Positions 1 through 6,203 of a DNA stretch of 9,228 nt are shown here, piece after piece (the stretch's first letter is position 1; the number at the start of each line of letters is the position of its first letter). Source of the stretch: Actinomycetota bacterium (GTDB lineage Bacteria; Actinomycetota; Actinomycetes; Nanopelagicales; Nanopelagicaceae). The position numbers were made by a program, and so were the translations under genes. Under the pieces are notes generated by a model, which saw only the letters and a list, made by a program, of their open reading frames with translations, was not told where the DNA came from and did not search any database. The stretch covers positions 1 to 9,228 of the forward strand of contig CANGCW010000030.1 of NCBI GenBank assembly GCA_947452525.1, written 5' to 3'.

Positions 1-1210
1 GATACGGCGCACCTGCCATGGCAGGTGGTCGCAGCCTTTGTGAAAGGAATGCAAGCACAATAAGGGTTGTGAGGTTAGGGAACACTGTGACGAGCTCTCC
101 TGGAACTTCTTTCTGAATAAAGAAGTAGAGAAGCACTAGCCCACCAGATGCGAGCGCAATAAGTGCAGACTTAATCTTCTTCTGCCACAACTTGATGAAG
201 AAGATCAACGCTGCAATTGCAACGATTGCAAGCAGCGTTGCGTGCACAGAGTCTGATTGGCGGATGCGGAGCGCATCAGTCCAACCAAAGAGAACAGATC
301 CGGCAAGAACGCCCATTGGGCGCCAGTTGCCGAAGATAACTGTGGCAAGACCGATATAACCGCGACCTGCTGTCTGGTTCTCTAAGTAGTGCCCAGTGGA
401 GACCACGGAGATATATGCACCACCTAGCGCTGCCAACATGCCTGATACTGCAATTGCGATAAAGCGAGTGCGATAGACATTAACGCCGAGTGACTCTGAG
501 GCGACAGGGTTCTCACCGGAGAAGCGGACGCGGAGTCCAAACTTCGTCTTCCAGAGAATCCACGCAGTAAGCGGTAGAGCCATCATCAGGAGCAACGATG
601 CCCATGAGGTCTTTGTAATCAGGCCAGCGATGATGCCAGCGAGATTTGAGATAAAGAACCAGTGATGTCCCTCGATATTAAGAAGCGTCGGGCTGAGCCA
701 TGGAACTGTGAACTGGGCTATCGGGTGCACATACGGTGAGGTGAGGATGTCACCGCCTGCTGGTGGGAAGTAGACACCGGATAGAAAGCGAGTCAGGCCA
801 TATGCCAAGAGGTTAATCGCAAGACCTGAGACCGCTTGATCGATGCCGATGCGAACCGTAAGGAGCGCATGCAAGAGACCGGCGAGGATTCCACCGATTG
901 CAGCTGCAAGCATTCCAACCCAAGGACCGCTCTTAAAGCCGAACCAGGCGCCGAGCCAGGTTCCGACAATCATCATTCCCTCAAGACCAATATTGATAAC
1001 ACCAGCACGTTCGGACCAGAGTCCGCCTAGGCCAGCCATAAGGAGTGGAATTGAGAAGCGGAGGGTCGCACCCGAAGCGCCATCAGAGGTGATGTCATGT
1101 GCACCAGTAAGATTCTCAATGAGTGCAAGGAGCGCGAGGAATACACCCGCGATGAGATAGAGACGGGCAGGTGAACGCATAACGTCCTTAAGTCGAGATG
1201 TTGTAGACAT
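1..1210 (-). CDS. BMP-type nucleoside ABC transporter permease 2 (3' end cut by window)
   Basis: This is an inner-membrane permease subunit, second of a pair, related to RnsD/NupQ/YufQ in the branched-chain-amino-acid/ribose permease superfamily. I translated 403 uninterrupted codons from the ATG at 1210 to the window edge. Several hydrophobic segments are visible, with the family motif ERAGVINIGLEG (residues 67-78), a cytoplasmic GLRVRFSGENP loop (225-235) and GYIGLATVIFGNW (284-296). The last visible residues, RPPAMAGAPY, resemble the usual C-terminus of the family, so probably only a few residues are missing. The ATG is preceded by GAGGTG (1219-1224, 8-nt spacing), which lies inside the end of permease 1. 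The intergenic gap is 2 bp, so translation is probably coupled. The transported substrate cannot be read from the permease; nucleoside is inferred from the family. Confidence 0.93.
   Translation of the reverse strand, partial: MSTTSRLKDVMRSPARLYLIAGVFLALLALIENLTGAHDITSDGASGATLRFSIPLLMAGLGGLWSERAGVINIGLEGMMIVGTWLGAWFGFKSGPWVGMLAAAIGGILAGLLHALLTVRIGIDQAVSGLAINLLAYGLTRFLSGVYFPPAGGDILTSPYVHPIAQFTVPWLSPTLLNIEGHHWFFISNLAGIIAGLITKTSWASLLLMMALPLTAWILWKTKFGLRVRFSGENPVASESLGVNVYRTRFIAIAVSGMLAALGGAYISVVSTGHYLENQTAGRGYIGLATVIFGNWRPMGVLAGSVLFGWTDALRIRQSDSVHATLLAIVAIAALIFFIKLWQKKIKSALIALASGGLVLLYFFIQKEVPGELVTVFPNLTTLIVLAFLSQRLRPPAMAGAPY
10..27. repeat. 18-bp perfect palindrome inside permease 2 coding end
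   Basis: CACCTGCCATGGCAGGTG is its own exact reverse complement. It lies in the last visible codons of permease 2 and encodes part of the PPAMAGAP tail. With no unpaired loop it can form a hairpin only by opening the central bases. It may simply reflect the Pro-Pro-Ala-Met-Ala-Gly coding sequence, and no function is assigned. Confidence 0.6.
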
Positions 1211-1212
1211 CG

Positions 1213-2298
1213 TTACTTCACCTCTTCCTTAACCTCAACCGCTGCTTGTCCGACGAGTTTCTGTTGTTGCAACTGATTGATGCGCTTTACGAGTTCGTAG
1301 GAGACAACAGTTGAGATGATGATGATCGCCTGCATCACGATCACAATTTCGGTCGGCACACCGTAGAGATCAAGCGCAGGCGCTGCTCCCTCTAGGAATG
1401 ACCAGAAGAACGCTGCGAGGGCGATACCAATTGGTGAACTTCTACCAATAAGTGCGAGTGCAAGACCGGTGAGGGCATAACCTGTTGGGAAGGAGAGGCT
1501 GTAATCGTGAGTATTACCCAACATCTCACCAACACCTGTAAGTCCAGCAACTCCACCGGAGATTGCCATCGTTATGAAGATCATGCGAGGGGCGTTGATA
1601 CCACTTGCGCGCGCCGCTCTAAAAGACATACCCGTGGCACGTAAGTTAAAGCCGAAGACGCTCTTATTGAGAAGGACCCAATAGAGAACACCGACGAGGA
1701 TTGCAACGAAGATATAGCTGTAGAGATGTGAACCCGCGATATTGAAACTTGGAAGCCAACCGCTCTTATCGATCGGCGGTGTCTGCGAATTATTTGAATT
1801 CTTCAAGTTGTAGCCGAGACGGGTCGGCTGAAGGAGAAAGGTAATAATTCCTGATGCGATTGTATTTAACATGATGTTAGAGATAACTTCAGAGATATTC
1901 CGCTTCACCTTGAGGTAGCCGGCGATACTCGCCCAGAGCGCTCCGACCACAACTGCAGTCACCATAATGACCAGGACGTGGAGAACTGGTGGGAGATGAA
2001 TCTGCGCACCAACTACAGCGGAGAAGAAGACTGCGAGGCGGTACTGACCGTCGATACCGATGTTAAACAAGAGCATCTTGAAGCCGATTGCAGCAGCTAC
2101 ACCAGCAAGGTAATACGCCACGGTCTGATTAATCTCAGTTACGAGGTTGCTCCCCTGTGATCCAAACTGCCAGAGAACTTGGAAGGTACCGAATGGTGAA
2201 GCGCCCTTAATGAGCAAAATGATGGAGGTGATTGCGACAGAGAAGACAATCGACGCAAGAGGAGCCATCAGACCCCAGAACCATTTCTTCTGTGTCAT
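1213..2298 (-). CDS. BMP-type nucleoside ABC transporter permease 1
   Basis: This is an inner-membrane permease subunit of 361 aa, related to RnsC/NupP/YufP, which pairs with the downstream permease to form the translocation pore. Hydrophobic segments start at residues 8-30, followed by the family motif FNIGIDGQYRLA (78-89), a conserved cytoplasmic loop RNISEVISNIMLN (133-145), and a coupling-loop region GFNLRATGMSFRAARASGIN (216-235) expected to contact the ATPase. The C-terminal tail after residue 340 is charged (QLQQQK...VEVKEEVK) and probably cytoplasmic. The ATG overlaps the ATPase stop codon in an ATGA arrangement (4-bp overlap), a classic sign of translational coupling; GGAG lies a short way upstream. 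The length is normal for the family. The function assignment is firm; the substrate (nucleosides) is inferred from family and neighbours. Confidence 0.95.
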   Translation of the reverse strand: MTQKKWFWGLMAPLASIVFSVAITSIILLIKGASPFGTFQVLWQFGSQGSNLVTEINQTVAYYLAGVAAAIGFKMLLFNIGIDGQYRLAVFFSAVVGAQIHLPPVLHVLVIMVTAVVVGALWASIAGYLKVKRNISEVISNIMLNTIASGIITFLLQPTRLGYNLKNSNNSQTPPIDKSGWLPSFNIAGSHLYSYIFVAILVGVLYWVLLNKSVFGFNLRATGMSFRAARASGINAPRMIFITMAISGGVAGLTGVGEMLGNTHDYSLSFPTGYALTGLALALIGRSSPIGIALAAFFWSFLEGAAPALDLYGVPTEIVIVMQAIIIISTVVSYELVKRINQLQQQKLVGQAAVEVKEEVK

Positions 2299-3809
2299 GC
2301 GATCTTCTCTCCTGTCATAGCCATACCCAGTGTTTCAGGGGTCGCGCTCTTTGGATCTAAGTAATTTGTAATCTCACCGCGGAATATCACTGCGATGCGA
2401 TCTGAGAGCTTGAAGATCTCATCAAGGTCGGCAGAGATGAGCAGAACTGCCGCTCCTGCCTTGCGGGCTTCGATGAGCCGGTTCCAGATAATTGCCTGGG
2501 CACCAACATCTACACCGCGCGTTGGCTGCGCTGCGATGATGACCTTGGGTGAACCCGCCATCTCGCGACCAACAATGAATTTCTGCTGGTTTCCGCCGGA
2601 GAGCGCATGCGCTGCAACGTTAATGCTTGGGGTACGGACATCGAACTCAGTGACGATCCGTTCGGAGTCGCTCTGCGCTGCACTCTTATTAACCCATAGG
2701 CCTTGAGCCATTGGCTCTGTTCCTTGGTGGCCAAGGACGCGGTTCTCCCAGAGCGTTGCGCCCAGAAGAAGACCATCACGATGGCGATCCTGTGGGATGT
2801 ATCCGACGCCTGCATCGCGAATTTCGCGCGTTGTTACATCGTGCGCGTTAAGACCAACAATCTCAAGTTCTCCAGAATCAGCCTTCACGAGTCCCATGAT
2901 CAACTCGATAAGTTCCGATTGACCATTTCCTTCAACGCCGGCAAGTCCAACAATCTCACCGCTAAACATCTCGAGTGAGAGATTGTTGATGACTTTGCGC
3001 CCATCAGGATCAGTGAAGTTCACCTTCTCTACGCGGAGGACCTTATCTATTCCACGTGTTGTCTCGCCAGGGTTTGGTTCTGGAAGGGCGCCACCAATCA
3101 TGTATTCGGCGAGCTCCTTCTTCGTTGTCTCACGTGGAAGAAGATTTGCAACTGTTGTACCTCGACGCATGACGGTGATGCCATCAGCAATCTCAAGGAC
3201 CTCATCCAACTTATGCGAGATAAAGATAATCGTGAGGCCATTAGCTGTCAGCCCCTTAAGATTTGTAAAGAGTTCATCAACTTCCTGTGGAACGAGAACG
3301 GCAGTCGGTTCATCAAGAATAAGGATTTGAGCTCCGCGGAAAAGAACCTTTGCGATCTCCACACGTTGACGCTCGCCGACGCCGAGGCTTGCGACCAACT
3401 GATCAGGGTCTAGCTCTAAGCCATAGCGCTTACTAATTTCCACCAATTTTGTGCGTGCATCTCCATACTTAATCTTCCCGAGCGCTCCCGTAGGTTCGCT
3501 GCCAAGGATGACGTTCTCTAAAACGGATGCGTTATCAGCCAACATAAAGTGTTGGTGCACCATTCCGATGCCTTGTGCAATTGCATCTTGCGGGCTCTTA
3601 AGGTTGAGCTCCTCGCCACGGACTCGGATTGAACCAGAGTCGGGCTTTACCAAGCCGAAGAGAATCTTCATGAGAGTTGATTTTCCAGCGCCATTTTCAC
3701 CGATAATCGCGTGGATAGATCCGCCTTCAATATCAATATTTACATTGTCATTTGCGACGACACCTGGGTATTTCTTACCGATACCCTGAATCTCAATAAC
3801 CTTTGTCAA
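2295..3809 (-). CDS. BMP-type nucleoside ABC transporter, double-NBD ATPase (TTG start)
   Basis: This cytoplasmic ATPase subunit (504 aa) carries two fused nucleotide-binding domains, like RnsA/NupO and RbsA. NBD1: Walker A GENGAGKST (37-45), Q-loop region VHQH (84-87), signature LGVGERQ (142-148), Walker B ILILDEPTA (162-170) and switch His199. NBD2 is degenerate in the way usual for this family: GVEGNGQSE (291-299) lacks the Walker A lysine, the signature LSGGNQQK (403-410) is canonical, and the Walker B carries AAQPT (426-430) instead of DEP. The YIPQDRHRDGLL block (337-348) is typical of NBD2. One composite ATP site should therefore be catalytic. The start is TTG: an in-frame TAG lies four codons upstream and the next ATG is beyond Walker A. 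The gene overlaps permease 1 by 4 bp. Confidence 0.96.
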   Translation of the reverse strand: MTKVIEIQGIGKKYPGVVANDNVNIDIEGGSIHAIIGENGAGKSTLMKILFGLVKPDSGSIRVRGEELNLKSPQDAIAQGIGMVHQHFMLADNASVLENVILGSEPTGALGKIKYGDARTKLVEISKRYGLELDPDQLVASLGVGERQRVEIAKVLFRGAQILILDEPTAVLVPQEVDELFTNLKGLTANGLTIIFISHKLDEVLEIADGITVMRRGTTVANLLPRETTKKELAEYMIGGALPEPNPGETTRGIDKVLRVEKVNFTDPDGRKVINNLSLEMFSGEIVGLAGVEGNGQSELIELIMGLVKADSGELEIVGLNAHDVTTREIRDAGVGYIPQDRHRDGLLLGATLWENRVLGHQGTEPMAQGLWVNKSAAQSDSERIVTEFDVRTPSINVAAHALSGGNQQKFIVGREMAGSPKVIIAAQPTRGVDVGAQAIIWNRLIEARKAGAAVLLISADLDEIFKLSDRIAVIFRGEITNYLDPKSATPETLGMAMTGEKIA

Positions 3810-3815
3810 CTCTGA

Positions 3816-3820
3816 CCCCT
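3816..3820 (-). promoter_or_regulatory. Ribosome binding site deciding the TTG start of the ATPase
   Basis: On the minus strand AGGGG stands 6 nt before the TTG at 3809. With the in-frame TAG just upstream and no ATG or GTG between it and Walker A, this site supports TTG as the initiation codon. The match to AGGAGG is only moderate, so initiation may be weaker than at the binding-protein gene. Confidence 0.6.
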
Positions 3821-3850
3821 ATATCTCATTAGCTTCAATCTAGAGAGGAG

Positions 3851-3882
3851 ACCTGCGCCCACTCCGAGGAGCGAGCGCAGGT
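3851..3882 (-). promoter_or_regulatory. GC-rich stem-loop between binding-protein and ATPase genes
   Basis: Arms ACCTGCGC (3851-3858) and GCGCAGGT (3875-3882) are perfectly complementary over 8 bp and enclose 16 nt that hold a short inner CTC/GAG stem. In the transcript the stem-loop follows the binding-protein stop codon by about 30 nt and precedes the ATPase start by about 40 nt. Its downstream side is CU-rich rather than a U-run, so it is not a standard intrinsic terminator. In other binding-protein operons such intergenic stem-loops protect the upstream mRNA or attenuate readthrough so that the binding protein is made in excess; that role is inferred here. Confidence 0.65.
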
Positions 3883-3913
3883 TCCTATTACTAGCTTTAG
3901 AACTGCAGGCTAA

Positions 3914-4963
3914 TTACGCCTTTGTTGGATCTGTTGGAACGATGATCTTGCCAGCAGCAATCTGCTTGCCAAGTGCATTCACTGTCTTCTGAACTGAAGC
4001 AGGAATGTGACCACCGGTTGTTGAGAATCCAACGCCACCGTTTGTGAGATCAAAGAACTTGTTCTGTGACTTGAACTTGCCTGTCTTCACATCTGTTAGG
4101 AATGAAGCCACGCCAGCGTTGACGTTCTTAAGAGCAGAAGTCAAGATCGCTGTTGCAGAGCGGTTAGCGATATTTGTTGGGTAGAGAGCCTCATCAGCAT
4201 CTACGCCAATTGACCATGCATTCTTCTCAAGAGCTGCCTGGTGTACGCCTGCACCGGTTCCGCCAGCTGCTGCGTAGACGATATCTGCGCCATTCTGGTA
4301 CATACCGAGAGCTGACTCATGTCCCTTATCAGGAGCGTTGAAGCCACCGAAATCAGGTGGAAGTGTTACGTATGCAACGTCAACGATTGTCTTTGGTGCA
4401 ACCTTGTGAACGCCAGCTGTGAAGCCAGCCTCAAAAGCCTGAAGCAAAGGAATCTTTACGCCGCCGATGTAACCAACGTGTGCTGTCTTAGACATCAAAC
4501 CAGCAATGGCACCAACGAGGTATGAACCCTGCTCTGCCTTGAAGTTCAAGCCTTCAACATTTGGAAGTGTGATTGATGCATCGTCAACGATTGCGAACTT
4601 AACCTTTGGGTTAAGTGGAGCAACAGTCTTAACAGCTGTTGCGTAGTTGAAGCCAACTGCAACGATTGGGTTTGCGCCAGCTTGAACCATCAACTTGAGG
4701 CGAGCTGTACGTGTTGCATCTGTGTCAGAAGCTGAAGCCTGTGACTCCTTGATGCCTGCACCTGGATACTTCTTGAGGTAATCGGTGTAACCGATGTATG
4801 CGAGCTGGTTGAAGCCAGGTTGGCTACGTCCGCCCAAGTCATACGCGATACCGACGATGACCTTCTTTGATGCTGCATGTGCAGCTGGAGCTGCAACAGC
4901 GAAAACAAGGCTTGCGCTTGCAAGTACTGCAACGCCTAGCTTTCCGAGGGACTTCTTCTGCAT
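3914..4963 (-). CDS. BMP-family (PnrA/RnsB-like) nucleoside-binding protein, secreted
   Basis: This is the extracytoplasmic ligand-binding component (349 aa) of the importer. An N-terminal Sec signal is clear: a KK/K charged start, a hydrophobic core (about 10-24) and a signal-peptidase-I site after AHA (residue 30). The mature domain shows BMP-family blocks: YDLGGRSQPGFNQLAYIG (41-58), FAIVDD (123-128), NFKAEQGSYLVGAIAG (140-155), VGYIGGVKIPLLQAFEAGF (163-181), GADIVYAAAGGTGAG (225-239) and GVDADE (253-258). By alignment of motifs with PnrA, F51/N52, the Asp pair at 127-128 and D255 are the likely nucleoside-contacting residues; this is inference. The protein contains no cysteine at all, so it lacks a lipobox, unlike most Gram-positive binding proteins. 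Riboflavin (RfuA-like members) is an alternative ligand. An ideal SD (AAGGAG) suggests high expression. Confidence 0.93.
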   Translation of the reverse strand: MQKKSLGKLGVAVLASASLVFAVAAPAAHAASKKVIVGIAYDLGGRSQPGFNQLAYIGYTDYLKKYPGAGIKESQASASDTDATRTARLKLMVQAGANPIVAVGFNYATAVKTVAPLNPKVKFAIVDDASITLPNVEGLNFKAEQGSYLVGAIAGLMSKTAHVGYIGGVKIPLLQAFEAGFTAGVHKVAPKTIVDVAYVTLPPDFGGFNAPDKGHESALGMYQNGADIVYAAAGGTGAGVHQAALEKNAWSIGVDADEALYPTNIANRSATAILTSALKNVNAGVASFLTDVKTGKFKSQNKFFDLTNGGVGFSTTGGHIPASVQKTVNALGKQIAAGKIIVPTDPTKA

Positions 4964-4971
4964 TGGTATTT

Positions 4972-4977
4972 CTCCTT
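4972..4977 (-). promoter_or_regulatory. Strong ribosome binding site of the binding-protein gene
   Basis: On the minus strand AAGGAG sits 8 nt before the ATG at 4963 within an A-rich leader. It is the strongest Shine-Dalgarno sequence in the transporter operon, fitting the usual excess of binding protein over membrane subunits. Confidence 0.75.
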
Positions 4978-4986
4978 TTTGGTTTT

Positions 4987-5000
4987 TGAGTGATCACTCA
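4987..5000. promoter_or_regulatory. Perfect 14-bp palindrome, candidate operator upstream of the transporter operon
   Basis: TGAGTGATCACTCA is its own exact reverse complement and is flanked on both sides by five-base T runs on the plus strand. It lies in the 75-bp gap between lacI and the binding-protein gene, 23 bp upstream of that gene's start codon. The position suits a repressor site in the promoter or leader. It lacks the central CG typical of LacI-family operators, so it could belong to this LacI protein with unusual specificity or to another repressor (for example TetR- or GntR-type). I could not find a convincing -10/-35 pair in this gap; the genes may partly share the lacI transcript. 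Confidence 0.55.
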
Positions 5001-5038
5001 TTTTTCACAAGAGCTATTTGAAGATTGGTTATCTCCAC

Positions 5039-6070
5039 CTATCCCTTGCTTCGTGCAGGTAGACCCTTAGGGGGTGCACACGATCCTCTTTCGATGAGGT
5101 GTACATCCACCATGTGGTGCTGTGGGGAAAGTTCGGTATGTGCCGCTTGCGCAGCAATTCGCGCTAGAAGCGCTCTCATCGCCTCCGCGCCTTGCTCATG
5201 CCAAGGGCGAAATATTGCCGTTAAACCTGGTTCAATCAAAGTTGGAAATTCGAGATCATCAAAACCGATGATGGAGATATCTTCTGGAATACGAATCTGC
5301 TTCTCTTTCAGCGCCTCTAGCGCACCGATGCTCATAAGGTTATTTCCCGTTATAACTGCTGTGGGAGGGATTGGATCCTCAAGGAGCTTCACCATGGAAG
5401 CGTATCCGCCTTCACGGGTAAAGTCAGATTCGATCAAATAACGTTTCTGTAATGCGATCTTCTCGCGCTTCAGGGTCGAGGTGTACCCCTCGGCGCGGAG
5501 TCGTCCTGGTGTGGTGTGGAGCGGGCCGGTAATAATCGCAATCTTTTCGTGGCCTAGCGCGATGAGATGTTCTGTCGCCAATCTAGCGCCTTTCACATTG
5601 TCAACAAGAACAGAATCAAACTTATCTGCATCCGCTGTAATACGATCGACAAAAACTATGGGTAACCCATACTTGCTGAAGAAGGATGGACCTTCATTAT
5701 CTTCTTGCAGTGGTGAAAGGATTACACCATCCACGCGACCAAAGAGCTGACCGAGGATCTTCTCTTCCCGCTCTCGAACGGCGCCAGAATTTACGAGTAG
5801 AACCATGTAATCAGGGCCAGCAGCCGCTTCCGCCCCGCTTGCAATCGCGGCAAAGAAGGGATTAGAGATATCAGGCACAACAATGGCGACAGTCGCGGTG
5901 CGACCCGATTTTAAATTTCGCGCAGCTGCACTAGGACGATAATTCAATTCGTGGATTGCGTTCTCAATCTCATCCCTCTGGCGGACATTAAAACCACTGA
6001 GGTAGCGAGAGACGGTAGCGACTGAGACGCCTACGCGTTGGGCGACATCGGTGATAGTTGCACTGGACAT
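5039..6070 (-). CDS. LacI-family transcriptional repressor
   Basis: This is a cytoplasmic sugar/nucleoside-responsive DNA-binding regulator of 343 aa, a normal length for the family. The N-terminal LacI helix-turn-helix is clear: TITDVAQRVGVSVATVSRYL (5-24). The hinge follows: YRPSAAARNLKSGRT (44-58), with Leu53 in the position that inserts into the central CpG step of LacI/PurR operators. The periplasmic-binding-protein-like effector domain starts at VAIVVPDISNPFF (61-73) and includes GRLRAEGY (189-196), the NN pair (243-244) and GFDDLEFP (269-276). The linker between the recognition helix and the hinge is slightly shorter than usual. The ATG has a strong SD, GGAGGTG (6076-6082, 5-nt spacing). 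The gene lies between, and probably controls, the transporter operon downstream and the divergent kinase operon. The effector is not readable; ribose or a nucleoside is inferred. Confidence 0.95.
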   Translation of the reverse strand: MSSATITDVAQRVGVSVATVSRYLSGFNVRQRDEIENAIHELNYRPSAAARNLKSGRTATVAIVVPDISNPFFAAIASGAEAAAGPDYMVLLVNSGAVREREEKILGQLFGRVDGVILSPLQEDNEGPSFFSKYGLPIVFVDRITADADKFDSVLVDNVKGARLATEHLIALGHEKIAIITGPLHTTPGRLRAEGYTSTLKREKIALQKRYLIESDFTREGGYASMVKLLEDPIPPTAVITGNNLMSIGALEALKEKQIRIPEDISIIGFDDLEFPTLIEPGLTAIFRPWHEQGAEAMRALLARIAAQAAHTELSPQHHMVDVHLIERGSCAPPKGLPARSKG

Positions 6071-6102
6071 CTGAGCACCTCCACCTCGTTGTTGAGAATT
6101 AC

Positions 6103-6116
6103 TGAGAACGATTGCA
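6103..6116. promoter_or_regulatory. Candidate LacI-family operator in the lacI/kinase divergent region
   Basis: TGAGAACGATTGCA fits the general LacI/CcpA-type pattern TGNAANCGNTTNCA at 9 of the 10 fixed positions and has the central CG contacted by LacI hinge helices. It lies 33 bp upstream of the lacI start codon and overlaps the proposed kinase -35 element, so one bound repressor could control both directions. TGAGAA also occurs exactly 10 bp earlier (6093-6098), giving a half-site on the same helical face. Confidence 0.6.
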
Positions 6117-6140
6117 GGAGCGTATCCCTAGGAGTAGATT
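6112..6140 (+). promoter_or_regulatory. Candidate sigma-70-type promoter for the kinase operon
   Basis: TTGCAG (6112-6117) and TAGATT (6135-6140) are separated by exactly 17 bp. The -10 fits the actinobacterial TANNNT pattern; the -35 is weak (first three bases match). Transcription would start near 6147, leaving a leader of about 57 nt. The overlap with the candidate operator supports it, but the call rests on pattern matching only. Confidence 0.4.
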
Positions 6141-6149
6141 CGCGTCTAC
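6134..6149. repeat. Imperfect CG-centred inverted repeat over the proposed -10/+1
   Basis: GTAGATTCGCGTCTAC has perfect 5-bp arms GTAGA/TCTAC and a central CG. Its centre lies 32 bp (about three helical turns) from the centre of the operator at 6103-6116. It does not fit the TGNAANCGNTTNCA pattern, so it is only a possible auxiliary repressor site. Confidence 0.35.
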
Positions 6150-6170
6150 GAATTTTGAAGAAAATCTCAT

Positions 6171-6187
6171 CCCGGCCAACCGCCGGG
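6171..6187 (+). promoter_or_regulatory. Stem-loop in the kinase mRNA leader
   Basis: CCCGGC (6171-6176) pairs perfectly with GCCGGG (6182-6187) across a 5-nt loop. The 3' arm includes part of a GGGAG sequence and lies 16 nt before the kinase ATG. A second purine-rich stretch, GGCGGGAA, lies closer to the ATG and may be the true ribosome binding site, so any effect on translation is uncertain. Confidence 0.4.
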
Positions 6188-6203
6188 AGATAGGCGGGAA
6201 CTC

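Noticed and set aside
843..1160. Plus-strand open frame opposite permease 2
   Set aside because: It is a shadow of the permease coding sequence; composition is Pro/Arg/Ser-rich as expected from the antisense of a membrane protein, with no domain.
2890..2950. Loss of the Walker A lysine in the second ATPase domain as evidence of a decaying gene
   Set aside because: A degenerate second site with EGNGQSE and AAQPT is normal for BMP-type and related fused ATPases; the reading frame is intact.
2395..3789. Several plus-strand open frames opposite the ATPase
   Set aside because: All lie within the fully intact double-NBD ATPase and show no motifs or ribosome binding sites.
4981..5005. Palindrome with following T-run as an intrinsic terminator
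   Set aside because: The T-run follows the symmetry on the plus strand, where no gene is being transcribed toward it; on the minus strand it is followed by A residues. The symmetric element fits an operator better.
5025..5441. Plus-strand open frame of 138 codons opposite the end of lacI
   Set aside because: It is antisense to a clear LacI effector domain, has low-complexity Ser/Arg/Cys-rich composition, no convincing ribosome binding site and no recognisable family.
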